In this document: positions 17,686 through 25,446 of the stretch, piece by piece
Numbering within the stretch: position 1 is the stretch's first letter
How the letters are laid out: every line of letters begins with the position of its first letter
From: Actinosynnema sp040640215
Lineage (GTDB): Bacteria > Actinomycetota > Actinomycetes > Mycobacteriales > Pseudonocardiaceae
Assembly: GCF_040640215.1 (NCBI RefSeq)
Contig: NZ_JBFABG010000001.1
Coordinates: forward strand, 620,001-684,000
Reading direction: 5' to 3'
Length of the DNA: 64,000 bases
The notes under the pieces: generated by a model
Told to the model about the DNA's origin: nothing
Seen by the model: only the letters and a program-made list of their open reading frames with translations
Databases searched by the model: none
Program-made: the position numbers and the translations under genes

Positions 17686-17960
17686 ATGTCGACGCCCACC
17701 CACTCCCCCAATCGCACCCCCGACGACCTCCCGCACCAGCCGCTGAGCGGCAGTGACCTGGTGGAGCAGTGGTCAGCGCCCCCGGCTTTACACCGCCTCG
17801 GCCGCCCACGCCCAGGGCAGCGCCACCGATCACGCGGTGCGCGAGACCTTGAGGCACCGGGTGCCGAGGATGCCGGCCGAAGTCGTGGATGGTCGCCTGG
17901 CGACCAGGGCAGGCTTCACCTTCTGCTCCTTCATGTCGATCGCCGCCAACGTCCTCCACC
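17686..17960 (+). pseudogene. Decayed DUF2637-type membrane protein gene
   Basis: The stretch encoding TDHAVRETL and, further on, GFTFCSFMSIAANVLH corresponds to TDHAVRKAL and GFVFGSVMSIAANVLQ of the gene at 20484. The run ATGTCGATCGCCGCCAACGT is shared exactly. The upstream part lies in another frame, and the region after ANVLH is lost into the end of the Abi-like gene. A frameshifted, truncated relic of an element gene. Confidence 0.65.
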
Positions 17961-17994
17961 TGGCTGCCGGCGTCATAGCGATCTCCAGCTCCAC

Positions 17995-18690
17995 TCAGCG
18001 TGGACGCGCGGCCAGCAACTGGGGGCACGGACTGTTGTCGGAGATGTACACCTCCAACAACGGGTCGATCAGAGCGGCAAGTGCAAGCACACGGCTGTAC
18101 CGATCTTTCAGGTCCAACCCGGTCAGCGGCTCATGGTGCGCGACCCGGTTACGCAGCCGGTGCAGTTTGTCGACATGTCCGTCGACCGTAGAACGGGCTG
18201 TTCCCGGTACGAAAGCGTGGTGCAGGTAGGGCACCCACAACGGTTGGTGCTGTCGTCGACTGGTCAGGTACCGCCAGAAGCCGAAGCTCAGCTCGGCGAT
18301 GACCTTGCCCGACGCAGGCTGAACGGCGGTCATGCGGGCCGGTGTGGCCTGCTGGATCGCATGATTAAGCTGGTCACGAGACTTCTGATTGTCATCGACA
18401 CGCTTGCCGTTGGACGCAGTCTTGATCTGCGGCGGGAAGAACGCGTGCGGCTGGAAGACCCAGTGTTGCCCGTTCGGTCCGACTCCCCGCATCAGCGCCC
18501 GGTCGTAAGCGTTGCGTAGCCCGACTTCGAGGTGGGCGAGATCGTGGTGGAAGGCCGACGAGATCGCGGTGTTCCACTCGTAGAGCTCGACTGCCAGCCG
18601 GCGATCTTGACCTGCGGCTTGGAGGTACACCGCGAACCTCGTGGCCGAGAGCCAGCCTTCGACCCAGCCGCCCGTACCAACCGCAGTCAT
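17995..18690 (-). CDS. Abi_2-like abortive infection protein (HEPN-type)
   Basis: 231 residues from ATG 18690 with a good GAGAGGTG site. Helical protein ending in KLHRLRNRVAHHEPLTGLDL; R180-N-R-V-A-H185 is the R-x4-H motif of HEPN ribonucleases and 'RVAHHEP' is typical of the Abi_2 family. The N-terminal AISSAFHHDLAHLEVGLRNAYDRAL also matches that family. Abi_2 proteins are phage-exclusion factors thought to cut RNA on infection. It is a stand-alone gene in E1 whose promoter region holds an inverted repeat (18713-18744). No antitoxin gene is visible beside it. Family call is good; activity is inferred. Confidence 0.8.
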   Translation of the reverse strand: MTAVGTGGWVEGWLSATRFAVYLQAAGQDRRLAVELYEWNTAISSAFHHDLAHLEVGLRNAYDRALMRGVGPNGQHWVFQPHAFFPPQIKTASNGKRVDDNQKSRDQLNHAIQQATPARMTAVQPASGKVIAELSFGFWRYLTSRRQHQPLWVPYLHHAFVPGTARSTVDGHVDKLHRLRNRVAHHEPLTGLDLKDRYSRVLALAALIDPLLEVYISDNSPCPQLLAARPR

Positions 18691-18712
18691 CTACACCTCT
18701 CGTAACGACCGG

Positions 18713-18744
18713 CTTGACGAGCCGGGTTACCTCGGTTCGTCAAG
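18713..18744. promoter_or_regulatory. Inverted repeat in the Abi-like gene promoter
   Basis: CTTGACGA (18713-18720) pairs with TCGTCAAG (18737-18744), 23 bases upstream of the Abi start. Each arm contains TTGAC, a plausible -35 element, so a bound repressor would occlude the promoter. Operator role is inference. Confidence 0.5.
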
Positions 18745-18960
18745 TTTGCTACACTGACTCTCGAATAGCCCCGGATGTGCCCCTGACCTGCTGGTCATGC
18801 CGCCGGGGCTTTGAACTTTCACCGACTGCCGCACCTCGCTGGACCGACGATCAGCATAGGGTGCCCCTGGGTCGAGCCGTAGCTACTCTCGACACCGCTG
18901 CGGACGTGAAGCCCCGGTGTCGTCGCACGGGTTGCGACAAGCGACGTTGACACCCTCGCG

Positions 18961-19034
18961 ACTGCACTCCACGTCAGGCGACGACCTGATGAAGGTCGCA
19001 CCGCACCTGGCCAGTGGTAGCCGTGGAGTGCAGT
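18961..19034. repeat. 74-base structured inverted repeat
   Basis: A perfect 13-bp outer stem (18961-18973 with 19022-19034) encloses 48 bases that can form further short stems (TCAGG/CCTGA, GGC/GCC), giving a branched fold. It could be a structured RNA, a recombination or replication site, or a small mobile palindrome. Confidence 0.55.
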
Positions 19035-19478
19035 GCGCCTGCACCCCTGGTTGACCGAGGTTGAGCTGGTTGACCGAGGCGGAGCCGGCCACCTCGGCAG
19101 TGGTCGCAGGCTTGCTGGGGGCTCCCCCTGGCCCTCGGTGCCGTGCCACGCCCGCGCCCACCCAGGGCAGTTGTTCCCTACCCGCTCAGCCAAGTCGGTT
19201 ACACCAAGCGGTTGTGCCATGCCGCCGGCCTCGTCAAGGCGGTCAGCCAGGTCCTGCCACGGACACCCCACCATGGACCGGAAACGGTGGCCGGCCGCAA
19301 GACCGCGTTGCTGCCTGGAGATCCCGAACAGCCTGGCGCGCAGCGGTTCGAGCCCAGCTTCAGGAACGCTCACCGACCGCCTGTGACTCCTGACAAGCCC
19401 TGGAAATCGATCGCCAGGCGACGGCAGTGGTGCGAGGTCCGGTTGGAGCTGCGAGACAGCAGCCCTCTGCACAACAAA

Positions 19479-19516
19479 TCAGGGCCCTCGTTCGGCTAAC
19501 CGAACGGGGGCCCTGA
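19479..19516 (-). terminator. tRNA-type terminator next to att2
   Basis: A 17-bp stem with one G-T pair (19479-19495 with 19500-19516) and 4-base loop, followed by TTTGTT on the minus strand. It occupies the same place relative to att2 as the hairpins beside att1 and the intact tRNA. Confidence 0.75.
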
Positions 19517-19530
19517 CCTGAACTAACTCT

Positions 19531-19574
19531 TGCGCGCTCGGCAGGATTCGAACCTGCAACCTTCTGATCCGTAG
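19531..19574 (-). repeat. att2: 44-bp copy of the tRNA-Arg(ACG) 3' half
   Basis: Second identical copy of the att core. It forms the right end of E1 and the left end of E2. Only the 3' half of the tRNA is present. Confidence 0.9.
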
Positions 19575-19691
19575 TTCCCGCTGACTCGTCCTGATCAATC
19601 CGGACGGGTCCAGCAAGACCGGGAACATCCAGGTCAGCAGCCCTGAGCGTGCATCGCAGAACCCCCTCGTCCGGCCCGGTTCAAGAACGTC

Positions 19692-19711
19692 CGGGCACCC
19701 GTCGGGCACCC
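19692..19711. repeat. Left arm-type repeat of E2
   Basis: CGGGCACCC at 19692-19700 and 19703-19711, an 11-base period. The 20-base block recurs with a single mismatch at 33141-33160 near the other end of E2, in the same orientation. In the circular form both would flank the att core, as arm-binding sites of a tyrosine integrase do. Confidence 0.6.
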
Positions 19712-19759
19712 ATCGAGACCACTCAAGACCTCCGTGATCACGAGTCTTGGGAGCTCCAC

Positions 19760-19846
19760 TTGTCCATCCACGACAAGGCCACCACCGAACGCCACCAGGC
19801 CCCGCCCAACCAGTCCCCCGCCACCGCTACGGCGGTGCGCCGATGA
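19760..19846 (+). CDS. Possible 28-residue leader peptide of the E2 replication gene
   Basis: Starts at TTG 19760 with GGGAG six bases ahead and ends in an ATGA overlap with the next gene. The product (SIHDKATTERHQAPPNQ and on) is polar and featureless. Translational coupling and ribosome site are the only support. Confidence 0.35.
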   Translation: MSIHDKATTERHQAPPNQSPATATAVRR

Positions 19847-20487
19847 GCGTCGAGGCCATGGTCTGGGTGCTGAACGACGCCCCGATCCCCACCGACCGCA
19901 AGGACGCCTCCAGCCTGGCGATCACCCTGGTCGGCTTGGCGAACCACGCCGACCCATCAGGCCGCAACGCCTTCCCGTCTGTCGCCACCCTGGTCCGCTA
20001 TACCCGCCTGAGCGAACGCACCGTCCGCCGGGCACTGGACACGCTGGAGGAGCTAAAGCTCATCAGCCCCTCCGACCCGGAGATCGTCGCCGCGTACATC
20101 AAGCGAGCCGACCGCCGTCCAAAGGGCTGGGACCTGGCGATGCGGAACGAGGTGCCATCACGGCACCCCGCACCCGATCACGGGGAGCCGGCACGACACC
20201 TCGCACCAGTACACGGGGTGTCATCCGCGCCGAACGGGGTGCCAACACGACGTCCACGGGGTGCCGTGGTGACACCCGAACCGTCCTTGAACCGTACGAG
20301 AACCTTCCAGCCCCGCGGGCACGCGCCCGAAGCGCGCCCGCTCCGACCGGTCTGCGGCCACTGCGACGCTCGCGACTCCGATCCCATCTCGGCCCGAGTC
20401 GTCTGGCTCAACGAAGACCGAACCGAGTCGGCGCTGTGCCATCACTGCCACCCCCGAGCCCACGAAGCCGGGGAGGCGGACCGGTGA
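19843..20487 (+). CDS. Winged-helix (HTH_36-type) protein, probable replication-module protein
   Basis: 214 residues from ATG 19843. The N-terminal 100 residues form a helix-turn-helix of the HTH_36 type (SVATLVRYTRLSERTVRRAL, then DTLEELKLI), as in replisome-organiser and Rep-like proteins of phages and actinomycete elements. A long disordered Pro/Arg/His linker follows. The C-terminus has a possible zinc site, CGHCDARDSD with CHHCHPRAH (CxxC and CxxCH). Coupled by GTGA overlap to the DUF2637 gene. Role in element replication is inferred from family and position. Confidence 0.75.
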   Translation: MSVEAMVWVLNDAPIPTDRKDASSLAITLVGLANHADPSGRNAFPSVATLVRYTRLSERTVRRALDTLEELKLISPSDPEIVAAYIKRADRRPKGWDLAMRNEVPSRHPAPDHGEPARHLAPVHGVSSAPNGVPTRRPRGAVVTPEPSLNRTRTFQPRGHAPEARPLRPVCGHCDARDSDPISARVVWLNEDRTESALCHHCHPRAHEAGEADR

Positions 20488-21130
20488 GCGCACCTTCCCC
20501 CGAACTCGTCACGACCATCCGGCAAGCGCTCGAAGCTGCGCGGGCCGCCGGCCAGCCACCACCAGGCCGCCCAACCCTGGTGCATCTCACCGGTGCCACG
20601 GACCACGCGGTACGCAAAGCCCTGGCGGAGCTGGCGACCGAGGACGCCAGCTCTGGCGACACCCTGGCGAGTCCGCCACCAGCCACGCCACCAACCCAAA
20701 CCAGCGATGGCCGTTTCGTGGCTTGGGCAGGCTTCGTCTTCGGCTCAGTCATGTCGATCGCCGCCAACGTCCTCCAGACCTGGCTACCAGCAGAACACCA
20801 ACCGCCTGGCTGGTCACCAGGTCTCGCGCCCCAGATTGGAGCCGCAGTCTGGCCCATCGGCTTCCTGCTCTCCGTAGAAGTTCTCTCCCGCATCCGGTGG
20901 CCCAGAGGCTGGCAATGGACCCTCGCCCGGTTCGCCGGCACCGGCACCGTTGCCCTCGGCTCAGCCGCTATCTCCTACGGCCACCTCCGAAGCCTGCTGT
21001 TGGCGTGGCATACGGCCCAGTGGCTGCCGCTGTCGGACCGCTCGTACTCGACGGTCTTATGATCAACTCCGGGTTTGCACTTCTGGCGATGAGCCGGCTT
21101 GGTGTCCTATCTCGGCACCTCGGACGTTAG
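20484..21130 (+). pseudogene. DUF2637 membrane protein gene, frameshifted near its end
   Basis: Starts at GTG 20484 (GTGA overlap). The frame encodes a soluble N-terminus (residues 1-75), then DGRFVAWAGFVFGSVMSIAANVL and further membrane helices typical of DUF2637 proteins of actinomycete plasmids and integrative elements. The open frame stops at 21062 with an atypical tail after LLLAWH (about 21010). The expected family ending, YGPVAAAVGPLVLDGLMINS and onwards, is encoded one base off in another frame up to TAG 21130. One base appears to have been lost at about 21010-21025. Confidence 0.75.
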
Positions 21131-21192
21131 CTGGTTCCGTCCGCCTCCAAGACCATTCCCCATACCGCGTGCGGAAAACTGCCGCACGCAGC

Positions 21193-24100
21193 CTAGCCGC
21201 CACGGATACGCCGAATCCTCTCTTTCTCGACAGCTCGCGCATATTCTCTTTTGAATATTTCCACCCCAGTACGACCCACCAGAGCTACAGATGCATCATC
21301 CGATTGAGCAAATACCTCAAATTGCTCAATGATACTCTTGAGACGATCGGATTCTTCACCCCAGCCCACACCGAAAACGGCACGATAGGCGATCAACTCC
21401 GGAGAGACGCCTCTCGGAACGAGCAGCCTGGCGAGATCCGGAATACTCGGTTCAGGACCGCCTAGACCGTCCTTGCAATCAAGCACCTCCACAGGTGACA
21501 GCAGGGCTGAATCCAGCATTTGCGCCAGCCATTCAAGGTCTCTACCTGGCATACTTCTGCGCAAAGCCCAACGCAGACCAGACTGCCCATAGCGCTCCAT
21601 CATTCGGGTCTTAAATTCCGATGGCAAAACGTAGAGATGCGTCAGTAGGTCATGCGGCACCGAGTAGTTGACATCTTTTAGCGCTCGGTCGAACTGACGC
21701 CCAAATAGCCCGTAAAGAGACTTAGGACATTCAGCTGCCATGTATTCGAGCAATGCTCTCAGGACGTGATCTTGAAGGTGTGGAATTACAGAAGGATCGA
21801 AGGAATTGATGGCTTCAGACCACAACACTGCCAACTCCGCTGGCGGCCACACATCATCTAGGTGTCCGGCTTCGAACATCGCCATTGCAGCCACGCCGCG
21901 AACCACCTCGCTAGGCGCCTTCAGAATGGCTTGCCGATGCGCAATAGGCGTACGATCCCCAAAGAACAGAGCTTCCAAAACGCCGTAGTCGGACAACTGC
22001 AATCTTGCGAGGCAAATGCCCAGGAGTTCTGACGACACACTCTCTTCCGAAAACACCGCACTGAGCGTTGTCCAGCGTGCATTCTCTGTCGCCAAACATT
22101 CCTCTAAAGTCTCTGTCGCAAACCGCCTACCGCCAGAGACCGCAGCCTCAAGGATAGGCGCAGCTTCCGGAAAAAGTCCACAAGAAAGCAAAGCCTGAAT
22201 CCACTCCTGAAAACCATTTACGTCGATACAATTCGCCAGCGCCGTACATGCCCACTGGACACTGCTAGGCCAGCCTCGACCGACGACTGCGCTCTGCTCT
22301 TTGATCTCGGCAAGTCGCAAGGAAACAACCAGCGCCCCTTCGTCACACCACGGTGCTACGAGCTCATTCACCGCGTTGCGTTGCCTTTCAGTTGCCTCAC
22401 GCCTATCAGACTTGCGCTCCACGTAGGCGAAGAATGTATCTCGTACAGGGTCGGGGTCCAGGGCGATCTCGACATCAAACCAGCCTGCAGTACTCCTGAG
22501 CGCTGCCTCCAGCCCCGGTTGTCCAAGCGTGAGGGGGCGCAGATCTTGCAGCAGAGCCCGGGCGAGCTGCGCAGATTTCTCAATTGAGTCCGCCGAGTGG
22601 CTCGCACCAAAGGGCTGGTCAAAGCCGCCACCAATACGCAGCCACGCCGCCGCTGCGTCAATAGCCGCTTTAACCGTTCGCGTCGGCGCAGACGTTAGCC
22701 GCTGGCGCAAAAACGGCCATATTTCGTCGTAGACTTCCTGCATTTCTTGGGGACTCAACACAGTCTCAACCAAGATTAGCTCGTGTCGGTCGGCCGGATT
22801 CGCATGATTGCCACTGCGTTGAAAAGAAAGGACAGTAGAAAGGACAGAGTTATAGACATTCCAGACATCGATGCTGTCGCCGCGACTAGTAATCCAACTT
22901 TCCGCCTCAACAACGATCGCTCGACGTAGCCCATCTTGTGGGCTGAGTTCAGGATGCTGCTGCCTGACCAAGTCCTCTATCTTGCGCAACGGATGATTCG
23001 GATTAGAGTTAGTTGGCCGGTCGTCGATCAAAGCTGCATCAAGTAGAATTCTAATTCCGTCAACAAGCGAGTATCTATTTACAAGCCGCGAGGCAACGAC
23101 GACCAATGGCTCCAGGCGCCTGCCGTCGACATCATCCAACTCATGAAGTGAGTCGAATTCCTCAGTGATCCATTCGAGTACCTGGCGTCCAGTTACCACA
23201 CCGATCAGCGCGTAGGACTCAACCAGGTGCTGACGCCGTTTAGAGTCTTCACCATCTGCCTCAAGAACCTCCTGTAGCATCCGAGTAGCAGTTGCCACAG
23301 CGGATTCTACGCCAAGCCGTGCAGCGTGGATGGCACTTTCTGAGAGCTGAGCAAGCTTTTCGGGCCAACCAACACCGAGGTCTTCCAATTTGACAACCGG
23401 AACGTCGGACCGAAAGGAATGCTCAGCCACGAGGACGCCTGCAAGCAATGGTGGACGCACGTAATACGCACGAGTGTTTCCGTTTTCCCCGGCGTACTGG
23501 CTGACATCCACGAGGCCGTTACGTGCTACACCAAGCAGAAGAGGACGCACTCTAGAGGAGGGAAGGTCGAGTGTGGTCGCAAGCCTGCCAATCTGGTCAT
23601 CGGTGATGCCTCCGAGGGCAGCGATAGCCGTCAGCACATCAAGTGCTTCAGCACCAACACTTGCTCGACGAAGATAGCGCGTCACTTCGCCGAGCAGCAC
23701 TCGGCCGTCGACAATTGACTCCCATCTGCGTGTTCTTGTCAGAATATCTGCAAGGGTTGTGGCCCACCCGGGGCGACCCTCGGCCTGGTCAAGGATTTGC
23801 TGTCGCGCAAGAGTGCTGGTGACACCCATCGCCTGGATGATCTGATCGACGCTGGACCGCTCAAGTAGGTCGACTTCAACTTCTTGAGCTGCTCGAAGCT
23901 CATCGCGAATAGCGTCGGTCTCATCAGGCCAACAGATCGCGATAATCTTGTACTGGAGAACATCGCCCTCCTGACGACGGAGCATGACGAGCCAGCGCAC
24001 AAGATCGCAATGTTGACCAGCATCATCTACTGCGACTCGACTTGGCCTCAGCCACCGAAGGTCATCTGCAAGCTTTCCAGAATCGGCGTCGTGGTCGACG

Positions 24101-24732
24101 AATATAATGTCTTCGACTGCGGTAAGGAGACGAGTCTTGCCCACACCTGGCCGCCCGGTAACGATCACGTCTTCGTCACCATATTCAGCTAGCTTGGCCA
24201 GCTCGCTCTCACGACCAATCAGCGGTAGGTGCGCCCACGGTGATTCCGCTAGGTCGGCTGGCGTGCGAGAAAGCGTAATGGGCTCGTTTGACAAGCCCAG
24301 CAATTTCTGCCGCCACTCGCCATCAATGCGGAGCCTGCTGACGAAGAATTCGCGCCCGAAGTAGGCATCAATCGTGACATTCCAGTCAGCAGCCTTGTTT
24401 TCTAGCTTGGAGCGTTGTAACTGACTGAGATCTGCAGGATTAGCAAGCACAACGCGTTCTACAATTACCCCGTGCTTAGCCATACTCCTCAAACCTCGAA
24501 CAAGGTTTGCCTTCACCCCGTCAAAGGTTCGAGATGCGGTGACCAAGACTCTCATGGGCACCTCAACCTGGGCCGAATAGATATCCGCATCGCGGCCCCA
24601 GTCAGTACCACCCGGCACCGACGACAACCCCTCGTATACACCTCCTAGAAGGTCAGTTGCACATCGCTCGAACACTTGATGATTCAAGGACTGGCTGGCC
24701 AACGCCTCGCTGATGTGATCAAGTTCATGCAT
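21193..24732 (-). CDS. Large STAND-type NTPase with N-terminal nuclease-like domain, candidate anti-phage gene
   Basis: 1179 residues from ATG 24732 with a near-perfect GGAGGTG site. Residues 1-145 resemble a restriction-endonuclease-like fold: the acidic GGTDWGRDADIYS (41-53), a beta strand MRVLVTASRT (60-69) where PD-(D/E)xK enzymes carry E-x-K, then helices and VVLANPADLS. Residues 170-400 are a P-loop NTPase: LIGRESELAKL, Walker A GRPGVGKTR (193-201), Walker B SRVAVDDAGQ (231-240) and a winged-helix-like end. Residues 420-1179 are a long helical-repeat region, as in STAND sensors. The plan effector-STAND-repeats is that of Avs-like and related defence proteins, in which the repeats recognise a phage protein. 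The putative nuclease active site is incomplete (no clear lysine), so the effector assignment is tentative. Base composition is clearly lower in GC than neighbours. Single-gene cargo on the minus strand of E2. Confidence 0.75.
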   Translation of the reverse strand: MHELDHISEALASQSLNHQVFERCATDLLGGVYEGLSSVPGGTDWGRDADIYSAQVEVPMRVLVTASRTFDGVKANLVRGLRSMAKHGVIVERVVLANPADLSQLQRSKLENKAADWNVTIDAYFGREFFVSRLRIDGEWRQKLLGLSNEPITLSRTPADLAESPWAHLPLIGRESELAKLAEYGDEDVIVTGRPGVGKTRLLTAVEDIIFVDHDADSGKLADDLRWLRPSRVAVDDAGQHCDLVRWLVMLRRQEGDVLQYKIIAICWPDETDAIRDELRAAQEVEVDLLERSSVDQIIQAMGVTSTLARQQILDQAEGRPGWATTLADILTRTRRWESIVDGRVLLGEVTRYLRRASVGAEALDVLTAIAALGGITDDQIGRLATTLDLPSSRVRPLLLGVARNGLVDVSQYAGENGNTRAYYVRPPLLAGVLVAEHSFRSDVPVVKLEDLGVGWPEKLAQLSESAIHAARLGVESAVATATRMLQEVLEADGEDSKRRQHLVESYALIGVVTGRQVLEWITEEFDSLHELDDVDGRRLEPLVVVASRLVNRYSLVDGIRILLDAALIDDRPTNSNPNHPLRKIEDLVRQQHPELSPQDGLRRAIVVEAESWITSRGDSIDVWNVYNSVLSTVLSFQRSGNHANPADRHELILVETVLSPQEMQEVYDEIWPFLRQRLTSAPTRTVKAAIDAAAAWLRIGGGFDQPFGASHSADSIEKSAQLARALLQDLRPLTLGQPGLEAALRSTAGWFDVEIALDPDPVRDTFFAYVERKSDRREATERQRNAVNELVAPWCDEGALVVSLRLAEIKEQSAVVGRGWPSSVQWACTALANCIDVNGFQEWIQALLSCGLFPEAAPILEAAVSGGRRFATETLEECLATENARWTTLSAVFSEESVSSELLGICLARLQLSDYGVLEALFFGDRTPIAHRQAILKAPSEVVRGVAAMAMFEAGHLDDVWPPAELAVLWSEAINSFDPSVIPHLQDHVLRALLEYMAAECPKSLYGLFGRQFDRALKDVNYSVPHDLLTHLYVLPSEFKTRMMERYGQSGLRWALRRSMPGRDLEWLAQMLDSALLSPVEVLDCKDGLGGPEPSIPDLARLLVPRGVSPELIAYRAVFGVGWGEESDRLKSIIEQFEVFAQSDDASVALVGRTGVEIFKREYARAVEKERIRRIRGG

Positions 24733-24789
24733 AGCAGCGCACCTCCGGCGAGACAGATACCGTACTCACTATTCCGGCGATTATACACC

Positions 24790-24909
24790 GGCCCTGAAAG
24801 GGCCTACCTACATCGAGAAGCGCCAGCTTTCGACACGTATAGCGAGCAGCCTGAAGCGCCGAGCAAGATAGACCGAAGAGTACCTCTTCGGCCACAGTGA
24901 CCATGCGCG
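24790..24909. other. Candidate oriT / divergent promoter region of E2
   Basis: Lies between the divergent STAND and mobilisation genes. It has two perfect inverted repeats: GGCCCT/AGGGCC (24790-24804, 3-base loop) and CCGAAGAG/CTCTTCGG (24873-24891, 3-base loop). Nick regions of relaxases usually lie next to a hairpin directly upstream of mobC/mobA, as here. No consensus nic sequence recognised. Confidence 0.4.
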
Positions 24910-25017
24910 GTGGCATACTGGCAGCATTGGAGTAGACAGCTAATCGAAGGACTGCAGGGTGGCCCACCCGACCTGCGGTGGCGGCGCTGGTTGCGTCGTG
25001 GACGTGTCTTGGGGGAC

Positions 25018-25446
25018 ATGGTGCGGGGTGGGGATGAGGCTCGTTCGGGTCGGTATCGGGATCGTGTGCGGGGTGCGGCGCGTGAGCGACGAGGCGCTCT
25101 CCGTTACACGGATGCCGAGTGGGATTTGGTTTGTCGGGCTGCGGCTTTTGACGCTATGAAGCCTGGGGCTTGGGCTCAGGAGGCTGCTGCTGAGGCTGCG
25201 CGGCGGCGGGTTCTTGGTGGGCCTGGTGATGGGGACCAGATTCGGCAGGTGCTCGCGGAGTTGCGTGATCAGCAGCGTGTTCTGCGCTCGATCGGCCAAC
25301 TGCTTAACCAGTTCATGAAGGCTGTCCATTCGGCCGAGAGCCAGGTAAGCGAGCCTCAGGCGTTGGCAGTGTTCCGGGTTGTTCGGAGGGCGGTTGAGCG
25401 GTCTGAGCAGGTGACTGCGGACATCCGGGCTAGGTGGTTGTCGTGA
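25018..25446 (+). CDS. MobC-like relaxosome accessory protein
   Basis: 142 residues from ATG 25018 (GTG 24910 would add 36 Trp/Arg-rich residues). An arginine-rich N-terminus precedes YTDAEWDLVCRAAAFDAMKPGAWAQEAAAEAA, which matches the ribbon-helix-helix-like MobC signature of actinobacterial mobilisable elements. A helical tail follows. It binds oriT DNA together with the relaxase in known systems. GTGA overlap with the relaxase gene shows coupling. Many T-ending codons, unlike the chromosome. Confidence 0.75.
   Translation: MVRGGDEARSGRYRDRVRGAARERRGALRYTDAEWDLVCRAAAFDAMKPGAWAQEAAAEAARRRVLGGPGDGDQIRQVLAELRDQQRVLRSIGQLLNQFMKAVHSAESQVSEPQALAVFRVVRRAVERSEQVTADIRARWLS

Larger units (their letters stand above)
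18691..19478. other. Non-coding part of E1
   Basis: About 790 bases with no frame I trust. It contains the Abi promoter repeat, an 8-bp stem hairpin (18767-18774 with 18803-18810, followed by TTT on the plus strand), the 74-base structured repeat at 18961-19034, and a partial duplication of TGGTTGACCGAGG near 19048-19080. Confidence 0.5.
17499..19574. mobile_element. E1: small element bounded by att1 and att2 in the tRNA-Arg array
   Basis: About 2.0 kb between two att copies. It contains candidate arm sites (17656-17674), a DUF2637-like pseudogene, an Abi_2/HEPN-type gene, and a long structured inverted repeat. No integrase is left, so it would depend on another element's recombinase (a cis-mobilisable element). 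It may also be the remaining end of a larger element that lost its core. Confidence 0.65.

Noticed and set aside
18767..18810. Terminator-like hairpin right of the Abi gene
   Set aside because: The 28-base loop is long and no upstream plus-strand gene is visible, so it is noted only within the non-coding description.
19033..19500. Overlapping short frames in E1
   Set aside because: No codon bias, no ribosome site, and they run through the structured repeat and terminator.
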